A stretch of 64,000 nucleotides of DNA, taken from positions 434,001 to 498,000 of the forward strand of contig VNWV01000007.1 in NCBI GenBank assembly GCA_009801085.1, in the 5' to 3' direction. Position numbers and translations under genes: made by a program. Positions 32,961-42,795 of this stretch are shown here, one piece after another. How positions within the stretch are numbered: position 1 is the first letter of the stretch; every line of letters begins with the position of its first letter. The notes beneath the pieces were generated by a model. It saw only the letters and a list, made by a program, of their open reading frames with translations. It had not been told where the DNA came from and did no database searches. Source of the DNA: Lasiodiplodia sp. COLG20 (lineage: Eukaryota; Ascomycota; Dothideomycetes; Botryosphaeriales; Botryosphaeriaceae).

Positions 32961-34064
32961 ATGACAGAGCTTTGGGGAAAATAATAGGATAATAAGGTGT
33001 AAAGAGGGTGGAATGAATTCCTTTGGCTTGCTATGCTTTTTCATTACTATCACGTCTCTAATATATTTCAAGACTTTTCTGTTTTCCAGCCTTTAGGTCT
33101 ATCAAAACGACAAGGTATGGCCAAGTCCGCCGCAGAGACGCCGTTGGCTCAGTCACAACCAAAGACTTGCTATTTGCGAAGACAGTACGTTGAGACATAG
33201 CCATAACGTGCTAATTTAGATAAGGGGCGCTTAGAAGGATGGTTCAGCCATTTGCTATGGTTGAGAAGGTTCGTTGTAATGATTTGGTGATGTTATTGGT
33301 TGTATTTCATACTTGATGTAAATGTCAAGTTTGAGCCGTTATTGGGATATTTGGTTCCAATAGTCCATTTCTGACAACGGCGGAGGAAACTAAGCCACCT
33401 GGTTTGGCAAAATTAAAAGTGATACGTAGTTTGGGTTAAGCGCAAGATTAGTCACTTGGGGTGTGTATGTATTGAGAGGCTTTGCTGCTTGGGCGGACTG
33501 CAAGCTTCCAACTGCTCATCCTCTACTGCGAAAGGTGCAACTTATGAAGGACACATACAGAATATTTAGTGGTTGACTTGGATTACCTACTTCTAAATAG
33601 TAATCTAGGGCACTTATAAATTGAACACAATGTTATGCTGCACCTTGGCCTCAGTTCGTCTTTAATGCAGACAATCTGGGGGAAATCGCCTCTCTGACCC
33701 GCGTTACACCGCACCATTCATTTTCTAATTTGTTTCACACATTCTGCTGGAAGAGAGCTTATCATTGCACGAAGATCGCTGCTGGGCGGGAGACTCTGAG
33801 CGCTTATGATAAGCGTAAAGCATACACAGTGCAGTAGGTTACTTTGCAATACCAGACAAAAATGGAGCGCGACAATAAAGCAAAAAAAGAAACTTTCGAA
33901 TCGTTACTATTCCCGGAGCAATTACTCAGTCCTCTAAAAGGTATCCAAATGCGAGACGCTTGTGCGCAATGAACTCGCTGACCATTGGACCGAAATCAGG
34001 ATAAATGCTTTTTTTGAGTCCCCTTCCTAACGCCAGTCCCCCAAAACACCATACCAAAACCATT
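32961..34064. other. AT-rich gene-free region
   Basis: 1104 bp of AT-rich, stop-rich sequence continuing from the cutinase relic to the MAK16 3' end. No gene or element recognised. The composition is consistent with decayed repeat or RIP-affected DNA, but I could not identify the parent sequence. Confidence 0.5.
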
Positions 34065-35273
34065 CTACGCGCGGATGGTTTGGCGGGGCGCGGGCTCGTG
34101 TTCATATTCGTACTCGATCTCCCGCTTAGGGCCCTTGGACGACTTCTTCTTGTTAGACTTGGGCGCAGGTTCCGGACCCCGTTTCCTCTTCATATTGGCG
34201 AGAGCCTTCCTCAGCTTCTCCACATCCTCCTCTTCTTCGTCCTCCTCCTCACTGCTGCCCTCACTGCCGTCTTCATCTTCATCACTTGCTTCCTCAGACT
34301 CATCGTCTTCGCCGGAGTCGTCGCCAATCCAGTCCTCCAGGTCGCCGAGATCTTCGTCCTCAGACTCGCTGCCCTCAATGTCGCTGACGTATTCAACGTC
34401 TCCGACACCTTCTTCGTTCTCCATCTCCTCCTCAAGCTCCTCTTCGATGCCTTCGTCCAAATCCTCATCCCTTTCGCCCTCGCCGCCGCGCTCCAATCCC
34501 TTCAAAACCTTCTTCCATACAGCTTCGTCGACGTTCAGAGGCTGCTCGCCATATGCACCGCTCCTCAGGCGCTCAATGAGCTCTCTCTCGATCGCGCGCT
34601 CGACCTTGGCGGCGGCAGCAGCCTTGCGCTCGCGCGTTTCCTCACGGCGTCGGACCTTCGGGGCAAGCTTGGGCACGAGTGTCTCTCCGAGGCGTTCCTG
34701 CTCCTTGGCCAGACGTTGCGAACGGATACGGACTTGAGTCAGACGAGTGAGACGTTGCTTGTTCTTGTGTACAAGATACTTCGGCCAGTAGATAAGGCGC
34801 TGGTCGACCTGTTCGAGAGCCTTGGCGTAGTTGGAGGAAAGCTTGATGCGCTCCCACCAGCGGTTCGGCTACAATACAGTTAGAATAATCTCAGGGTATA
34901 GATAGCACGCAGTGTGCTCCTTGAGTCACATACCTGGTGCGACCGTTCAATAGTCTTTATGTAGAGGTAGAGTGCGCCCGTTTCGGGGTGGGCGCGGATC
35001 GTGGCATAGCGGGAATTTGCGAGAGGGCACGACTGACGGTTGCAGAGACCAGTAACGTTGTATCTGCAGTGGCATTGTCAACAGAGTTCATTCGTACCCA
35101 GTGGGTTGAGGGTTCTTACTCGTTGCGACAGAAATTCTGATTCTTCGTGGGAAGCCTGCAGGCCCGGTTAGCAAGAGAGAGCGCAAAGATTTGCGGCGAG
35201 AGGCGGACTTGAGCTTGAAGGAGCAAAATTGTTGATTGATGACCTGCCACACGATTTCGTCGGAAGCAGACAT
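34065..35273 (-). CDS. MAK16: Ribosome biogenesis protein MAK16
   Basis: Nucleolar factor of early 60S pre-ribosomes. Exons 35273-35209, 35155-35120, 35063-34934 and 34868-34065 give 344 aa. The N terminus [17 protein letters not shown] and the following [19 protein letters not shown] and [14 protein letters not shown] form the MAK16/L28e-like region with its conserved cysteines. [20 protein letters not shown] and [19 protein letters not shown] follow. The last 170 residues are dominated by acidic runs and end in a basic nuclear-localisation-like stretch. Exon 2 is only 36 nt. The first donor is GTCCGC, weak but supported by the protein match. Divergent from alpha-tubulin. Confidence 0.95.
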
Positions 35274-35654
35274 GGTGGCGGCGTGGGCGAGAGGCGCTGC
35301 AGCAGTGGAGTTGTCTGGAGCGCTGGGTCTGCACTGTTGCAATGGACTTTTCGTCGGCGCCGCCGCTGCAGAACGCCGACGGTCGACACACTGCGTCGCG
35401 CCCGCCGCTATTGGCTGCCGGCCCGCGTCGTCTTGGCGTCGCCATGTCACATGTAGGCTAGCCGCATGGGGCATGGCGCACACAACATCTCTGTTTATGT
35501 CGGCTGCGACCCTCTCCCTAAGCCAACCCGCGACGGTCCACACGCTCTGATCAACGCACCGCACGGGGCTTCTTCATTCCGCCTCAATACTCTCTCGCGC
35601 CCCCTCGTACTCCGTCCACAATCCACACACTTCCTTCTACACACCACCGCCACC
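35274..35654. promoter_or_regulatory. Divergent promoter MAK16/alpha-tubulin
   Basis: 381 bp between start codons. The tubulin-proximal side (35570-35654) is a C/T/A-rich leader ending CACCGCCACC before the ATG, a strong initiation context. The MAK16 side is GC-rich. Confidence 0.5.
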
Positions 35655-37425
35655 ATGAGAGAGGTTATTAGCTTGAACGGTATGTTTCCACGCCCCGCCG
35701 ACGCGCCGAAAACTTGACCGCCTGCCTCCGCGATCCCTGTATACTGATCAAAGCGCGCGAACAGTCGGCCAGGCCGGTTGCCAGATCGCAAACTCCTGCT
35801 GGGAGGTGAGTTTCCCGCCTTGAGGCTTCGATGGACCGTCTCTGTAGTTGCATTCGCTGACACTGTCCCAACAGCTCTACTGCCTCGAGCATGGCATCCA
35901 GGTACGCGCTTTTTGCCGCAGCCCCGCGAGAGACACCGCTCGCCGCCCCACGAGGATACCGCTCTCCGCGCACTTCCGCTAACACCGCAACAGCCCGATG
36001 GCTACCTCACTGAGGAGCGCAAGGCTGCTAACGACGACCATGGCTTTAGCACCTTTTTCTCTGAGACCGGTACGCTGCTTTCCCCACTCCACACCACGTG
36101 CATATCGCGAGAGCCCCGCCGCTGATAAATCCACAACAGGCCAGGGCAAGTACGTTCCCCGTACCATCTACGCCGACCTCGAGCCCAATGTCGTCGATGA
36201 GGTCCGCACCGGCGCCTACCGCGGCCTGTTCCACCCCGAGCACATGATTACCGGCAAGGAGGACGCCTCGAACAACTACGCTCGTGGCCACTACACCGTC
36301 GGCAAGGAGCTCATTGACCAAGTCATTGACAAGGTCCGCCGCGTTGCCGACAACTGCGCTGGTCTGCAGGGTTTCCTTGTCTTCCACTCCTTTGGTGGTG
36401 GTACCGGCTCCGGTTTCGGTGCTCTGCTCATGGAGCGTCTGTCCGTCGACTACGGCAAGAAGTGCAAGCTCGAGTTCTGCGTCTACCCGGCCCCCCAGGT
36501 CGCCACCTCGGTTGTTGAGCCCTACAACTCCATTCTTACCACTCACACCACTCTGGAGCACTCCGACTGCTCTTTCATGGTCGACAACGAGGCCATCTAC
36601 GACATCTGCCGCCGTAACCTTGGTATTGAGAGGCCTAACTACGAGAACCTGAACCGCCTGATCGCTCAGGGTGAGAATAGCCACCTGTGTGCTTGAGAAA
36701 TTTCCCGCTGATAGAACAACAGTCGTTTCCTCGATTACCGCCTCGCTCCGCTTCGACGGTTCCCTGAACGTCGACCTGAACGAGTTCCAGACCAACCTGG
36801 TCCCTTACCCCCGTATCCACTTCCCTCTGGTTGCCTATGCCCCCGTCATCAGCGCCGCCAAGGCCGCCCACGAGGCCAACTCGGTGCAGGAGATCACCAT
36901 GTCCTGCTTCGAGCCCAACAACCAGATGGTCAAGTGCGACCCCCGCAACGGCAAGTACATGGCTACCTGCCTGCTCTACCGCGGAGACGTCGTCCCCAAG
37001 GACACCCACCAGGCCGTTGCCACCCTCAAGACCAAGCGCACTATTCAGTTCGTCGACTGGTGCCCGACTGGTTTCAAGATTGGTATCTGCTACCAGCCCC
37101 CGCAAATCGTCCCCAACGGCGATCTCGCCAAGGTCGACCGCGCTGTGTAAGTTCTGTCCTGGCTTCTGCATCTGAACCGTGAGCTGACCGTCATAGGTGC
37201 ATGCTGTCCAACACCACCGCCATCGCCGAGGCTTGGTCGGCTCTGTCGCACAAGTTCGACCTTATGTACTCGAAGCGTGCCTTCGTCCACTGGTATGTTG
37301 GTGAGGGTATGGAGGAAGGTGAGTTCAGCGAGGCCCGTGAGGACCTGGCTGCTCTCGAGAGGGACTACGAGGAGGTTGCCGCCGACTCGCTCGGCGAGGA
37401 GGAGGGTCTTGAGGCTGAGTACTAG
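35655..37425 (+). CDS. Alpha-tubulin
   Basis: GTP-binding subunit of microtubules. Seven exons (35655-35679, 35765-35805, 35875-35901, 35994-36069, 36140-36670, 36723-37146, 37197-37425) give 450 aa. The N terminus [16 protein letters not shown], the GTP-binding [10 protein letters not shown], the [11 protein letters not shown] segment and the C terminus ending EAEY with a penultimate Glu and terminal Tyr identify alpha rather than beta or gamma. Four of the six introns fall in the first 480 bp, so the first four exons are only 25, 41, 27 and 76 nt. Third positions are strongly C-biased, as expected of a highly expressed gene. The [15 protein letters not shown] region with Lys/Asp near the acetylation-loop position is intact. 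Confidence 0.98.
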
Positions 37426-38384
37426 TTGGAGTATGTCTCACGTCGTACAAGGGGTTAGGGGCCTAGGCGAGCACATTGGGAAGCTTATAGGCCTAGAATT
37501 ATGTTCTTCGCCTGCTCGGGAGTGCGTTTTTCGTGGTACTTGCTTTTAATAAAATGGGAAATTCTGCAATCTCGCTCAATGACTGGCTTGTAAAGTGGCA
37601 GGTGAACCATTCTCCGTCAAGGAATTGCGTGTGAAGTCATTATTGAGATGGTGTCGTCACCTCACGCCTCCGGTAATGCATGTAGTGTTTTTTTTTTAAA
37701 AAAAAATAATTCGCATGGTCTGGTCCCTCCCTTGCAGTCATCGGTATGCGGGGCCATTCACAAATAGCAAGAAATGCGGATAATTGGCAATCAGATGCAG
37801 ATATGCGGAAGATAACCCGGCAACTTCATTGAAGCGACCGCCTCAGCTCATTAGGGGTGGCGGGTGCATGGACGAAAGCAATGGAGCGCGTGACCTTGCC
37901 TACTTTTGGCTGTTTAATCATGATACGGTATCAAATTAATTACTGACAAGGTAGTCGAAAGCCTCATGTATGTGTCCCTTTTCCGGGGGCGCCTTTCTTC
38001 CGAGAAAAACCCAAACTTCATGATTGCTAGCCGGACCCTGGTAGTAGGGTGTCCCTATGCAGGGAAAAGGACGGACCGGCCCGAACGATGCGGGTGGGCC
38101 CCCGCAAGCCTCCACCTCGAACCAAAGCCACGGCGTCCACTGGGCGCCGAGCACCGCGCAGCCCGCGCAGTCGATGTTCTCTCAGGACAGCGCGACCGCA
38201 CGTGAGATTTTGAAAAATGCAACGACGTGGCTGATCCGGACAGATGCAAAAGATAGGGGAAGAAGCTGGGCTGAACTAACTCGTTCCGAACAAATGACTT
38301 CCGACTTACCCCTATTTCGGGGAGGCATTCACGCTCCGCGGTGCGCACGTTCTCGAACCCTGAGAAAGCTTGGACGCGCCTCAA
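37426..38384. other. Convergent intergenic region tubulin/MCL1
   Basis: 959 bp of 3' flanking sequence between convergent genes, including a T/A run near 37687-37707. No gene supported. Confidence 0.5.
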
Positions 38385-41183
38385 TCAATCATCCTCGTCA
38401 TCCAACCCGACCAGCCTCCTCTCCGCCAACTCCTCAATCTTACCCCTCAGCACATCGCGCCCGAATCTGCTCGCGATCTTCGTTGCCGCATCCAGCATCT
38501 TGCCCGAGCGATCGCGCATCAGCCCGACGATCTCGAGTGCTTTCATCCCGCGCTCCTCGCCCTCGCGACATTCGGCCGCCAGCAACTGCAGCAACGCCTT
38601 GTCGACGTCGAGCTCACGGCGCGCCAGCGTTTGCTTCTGCGCCGTTGTTGCGTGCGTCGCAGCAACGAGGTCATCAAGTAGCGAGATTTGTAGCGAGTTG
38701 CGGACGAACTGCTCTTCCAGTGTCTGGGTTTCGGTAAGACCGGAAGTTTCGTCCGAGTCCTCGTCCATGGCGTCGGGACTGGTATGGCGGCGGGGAGGTT
38801 TGGGTGCATAGAGTGGAATTTGGAATTCAAAATCAGTGAGCAAGGGGCGTGGAAAGTAGGGATACTTGTCGCCGCCTTTGAGAATGATGCAGTGAAAACG
38901 TTCGTTTGCCACAGCCACGGGCCAATATGTTTCCTCTTTGCGGCCGGAAGCCAGGCGCGATAGAAGTTTGGTGTCGAGTAGGGGCACCCAGCGTGCCTGC
39001 GAAGGTGTACGCCAATGCTGGAGGACCAGAAGCGTACCAGTCGTATCGTAGATGCAAGGATCCTATAGGAATAGCGTGAGCTTGAAGTGTTGCATCAGGA
39101 ATAGAAAAGTATATCTTACGCCTTGATCAGAGAAGAAGACGCTCTGTAATTCGGCACCCTCGCTAAGTGCGACAATGTCTTCGCTCTGGCAGATCTCGTC
39201 GCGCTTCACGTTTTCGATCGTGTACAAAAGGCGCGTCGTGCCGTCACCACCAACAGGACCGTTGCCGATGGTCATTACATAATCTCGCCAGCTCGCACAA
39301 GTCACGGTGGGCGATGATTTTTGCCGGTAGATACGGAATGGGACGCCGAAAAGACTGTATACGCGGACGTAGTCGGTAGACGTTAGTACCACCACGTACG
39401 ACTCACTGAGTGAGATGGCAGTGATGCTTTCCCCTGGAGGCAACTCGGTTCTCCAGTCCGTTCGCGTTGTCCATGTCTCGTGCGGTCGGTAGTAGACCAT
39501 AGCAGGGTGGTCTTTTGATGGTTGGCAGGAGAAAAGAGTGCCACTTTCGTTCAAGCATGCCTTGTCGTATAGGAACGGGTCGGTGAAATGGAAGTCACGG
39601 TGAGTCTCCCGGTCGTAGAACTCAACCGTGACCGTATGGTGCGTCTCTTGGTCTACGGTCCAGACAAATCCGGTAAAGTTGAGACAAAGGTAGCGCCTGT
39701 TGCCCCGCCAAGGGGTGCTGCCCGGTTGGAAAGCTGCATGGGTCCGCACTTGCAACCCACCTCTACTTCGCTTTCCGCTCGGAATGTCGAAATCATCAGC
39801 CACCCGTCCACGCTTCCCGTGGCCGTTGATTTCTTCGGCATAGCCAGCTCCATCATCGTCCTCAATGAAGCCGTCCGCATCGGACATCCCGTCATCCCCA
39901 AGAATTTCATCTAACGAATCCGGTGTGCCCCGTCGAGCATGACGCGCATCTTTGGAGCCATTGAGAGGCAAACGCCGGGCGTTGCCAGCGCTCTCTGCCA
40001 GAGGGTCGTGAATGAATGGAGCGGCCTGCAAATCCTTGTCTAGCACTGGAGCGTACTCAGGCGGCACAAAATCAGTGTGGATGAAGAGTTCACCGTCATT
40101 GTTGGTGTAGGACAGGATATTCTCGACAGGATGCCACACCATGGCAAGAATTGTAGCCCGGGCGTCATCGTAGGTCTTGATAATACGCTGAGTCTTTGTA
40201 TCCCAGATTGCGAGTTTACGGTCCTGGCCAGTAGTTGCAAGGAGGCCGCCGTTAGGCGACCACGCTGCCGCCGTGATATCACCGGTATGACCAGATTTGA
40301 AGGCTCTTTGATGATCCCAACCGCTTCTTGAAATCACCTGGATATCTGGGATACAATTAGAAATGCCTTTTTATACCTTAACCATCACTCTTACCTCGAG
40401 TAGGAGTGGCTGCTGCGAAAGCTCGTCCATCTGGGTGCCAAAGGACCTTCGAGCTCGCCTCCGCATCGGTCTCTAGAGACCTTATCAAGCCGTCCACCTT
40501 CTTCAGCAGGCTTGGCTCTTCGGAGCTGAGCGAGTATATGTAGATTTGGCCGTCGGAGCATGAAGCGGCCAGGAGAGATCCGCTGACGTCGAAGGATACG
40601 TGCTTGACGGGGCGTGGTTGCTCCCTGAGGTGGATGACACGGGTCATATCCTTGGTATTGACAACCTTGACCACCAGTTCACTTTGCAATATCAGACTCA
40701 TTGTTCATCCATAGTTCGCAGGCTTCTTACTCGCTAGCCACTGCTGCCCAATTGCCGTCTGGAGACAGTGCAATATCACGGACTGGTAGTGTGCAACGGA
40801 CAAGCACCTCTTCGAGCGTATTTGTTTCGAGGGAGTATTTGCAGACGGTGCCATCTTCGGAGCCGGTGACGAAGAAGTCGTTCTTTTGTGGCTGTCAGCG
40901 CTTAGCTATATCTTGCGGACGAACCCAGCTTACAGCAGCCGCTACAGCCGTGTTCGAATCCTGGGCATTGTCGATGTTGGTAGGTTCTTCAACAGAGCCT
41001 GTCTGGAAGACGCGAATGGCATTGTTCAGTCCGACGGTGATCAGCTTTCGTCCGTTCGGCGTGTAGCTCAGGAAAGTAAGGCCCGGGGGATCTGAAATTC
41101 ACAGTTAGATAATGAGGCCTGAATTGGAACCATCCTGAGTACTTACGAGCCGGAAGGCCTCTCAGTCGTTGGTTACCGGCCAT
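38385..41183 (-). CDS. Replisome hub MCL1/CTF4 (AND-1/WDHD1)
   Basis: Links the CMG helicase to DNA polymerase alpha-primase and supports sister-chromatid cohesion. Exons 41183-41147, 41091-40934, 40882-40731, 40681-40395, 40345-39120 and 39062-38385 give 845 aa. The N-terminal WD40 propeller starts at GLTFLSYTPNGRKLITVG and includes DFFVTGSEDGTVCKYSL, AWSPNGGLLATTGQDRKLAIWD and VWHPVENILSYTNNDGEL. An acidic linker (39800-39990) precedes the SepB-type domain (WRGNRRYLCLNFTGFVWTV, FHFTDPFLYDKACLNESG), and the end is helical (SLQISLLDDLVAATHA). The HMG box of animal AND-1 is absent, as in yeasts. HUS1 is divergent from a start codon 300 bp away. Confidence 0.93.
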
Positions 41184-41482
41184 GATGTGGATGTCAGACG
41201 CTGAGGAAGTTGCGGGCGTGCGGTTCGGAGAACGCGTTCTCGTGCGCGACGCGTTCCGCGTTAAAGTGGCGCCATTCCTATTCCGGTAAGACTTCCGCAC
41301 CAGCGTCATCCAGGTTCCACCGAGATGCCCATCTTCTCCACGCCGCATTCACTCCAGAGCCCACTTTGAACTGCAATGGGGATGTCTGGGCATTGCCTTC
41401 GGCTTCACGGTCTCACGTACTAACTCCCTTGCAGCGGCAACGCCGGTCGCGCTGCACCACAGCAGCAACAGCTCTTGCCAAA
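41184..41482. promoter_or_regulatory. Divergent promoter MCL1/HUS1
   Basis: 299 bp between the start codons of two genes that act at replication forks. It contains ACGCGT-like sequence: GAACGCGTTC at 41230-41239 and GACGCGTTCC at 41248-41257. The ACGCGT core is the MluI cell-cycle box bound by MBF (Mbp1/Swi6) in yeasts. That these sites work here is inference. Confidence 0.5.
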
Positions 41483-42795
41483 ATGCGCTTCAAGGCTTCC
41501 ATTCAGAACGCCAATACTTTTGCGAGTATGTCACGCGCTGTTGAACGCGTTCACCTATGCTAACCGATTCCAGAGCTGACTGCTTCCCTTGCTTCACTTG
41601 GGCCTGTGGCGTGGGTCCGGCTGAACGAAGATGAAGTACGATTCACCATCATCCCGGAACAGGGTACCCAAGTCTGGGCGTAAGTATCGTACTTGGACGA
41701 AATTAGCAGCCAGTAACTGACAAGTTTTCAGTGTCCTCGCGATCGTGAGTGCCCAATCGGAAGAAATATGGTAAAGCATGACGGTTAATCCAGACCTTCG
41801 AGCAGGATGCCATCTTTGACGACGACTACAATATCCAGTCGGCTGCCGACAATGTTATCAACCTGGAAGTGCCACTTGCACCTCTCCAACGTGCTCTCAA
41901 GTCTGCCTTGACCGCCAGCTCCGCCTCGATTCGCTTAACGAAGAAGGATAACATCCCTGTGCTGTCTCTAACTATAGTCACGAGCCCTCTCGGCAGCGGC
42001 GCGCACGGCGCACTCGGTTCAGGTGGCCCAAGCGATTCCTATGGCTTTGGTGAAGCCTCACTCGAGATGCAGGATGGTAGAGAACGGGATACCATCGTCA
42101 CCCAGGACGTGCCGGTGCGAGTGTTGAATCCCAGCAATGTCGAAGGCATCCATGAGCCTCGCTGTAGGGAGCCTGATGTCCACATCCTCCTACCACCTCT
42201 TATGCAATTGAAGAGTATTTCCGATCGATTCACCCGGCTGGCCTTGGCGGCGAAGGCCAGCGGCACAGGAAGCGGCGGAGCCGGTCCTCGCTTAGAGATG
42301 GCTGCGAACATGCATGGTTGCCTGAAGCTGAGCATCCGAACGGACGCGATGAATATTTCAAGTGTCTGGACAGGCCTATCGAACCCGGAGCTGGATCCGT
42401 CCCACATCGAAGGAGGCGAAGAGGGCATCAGGCAACACCCAAGTACCAAAATGAAGAAACTTGGGAGTGCGGACGGACGTAGCGAAGAGGGGTGGGCGAC
42501 TGTGCGCATAGACGGCAGAGATTGGAGCAAGGTTATGTCAGTGGGCAGATTGTGCGGCAAAGTTATTGCCTGTGAGACCTCGCAATCTATGCTTCTCGCC
42601 GCGGATTGCAGATCACTGACGAGCAACACCAGGTTTCTCTGACGAGCATGCACTTATCCTCTACGTCTATCTGCCCAATGACGAAGACGGTCGGGAGGAT
42701 TCAGTTTTAACTGTAGGTTCCTTGTGCTTTTCTCGAATGGGGCATCATCATTCGCTAACAGGATGTAGTACTACGTGAGTTCGTACAGTGAGTGA
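41483..42795 (+). CDS. HUS1: Checkpoint clamp subunit HUS1
   Basis: Part of the 9-1-1 (RAD9-HUS1-RAD1) PCNA-like clamp that activates the ATR/Mec1 checkpoint. Exons 41483-41525, 41574-41679, 41732-41744, 41794-42571, 42633-42712 and 42769-42795 give 348 aa. The start MRFKASIQNANTFAKL is typical; the early LGPVAWVRLNEDEVRFTIIP, INLEVPLAPLQRALKSAL and the end VLTYYVSSYSE follow the family. Exon 3 is a 13-nt microexon (TGTCCTCGCGATC) needed to keep the frame and supply VLAI, and exon 6 is 27 nt. A Gly/Ser-rich insertion near 41990-42060 is likely a surface loop. Confidence 0.92.

Noticed and set aside
34075..34737. 220-residue plus-strand Ser-rich frame
   Set aside because: Shadow of the acidic MAK16 tail: GAA/GAG runs read as TCT/TCC Ser on the other strand.
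38250..38280. ATCCGGACAGATGC resembling the inner part of MITE copy 4
   Set aside because: A single 12-base match without the rest of the element.
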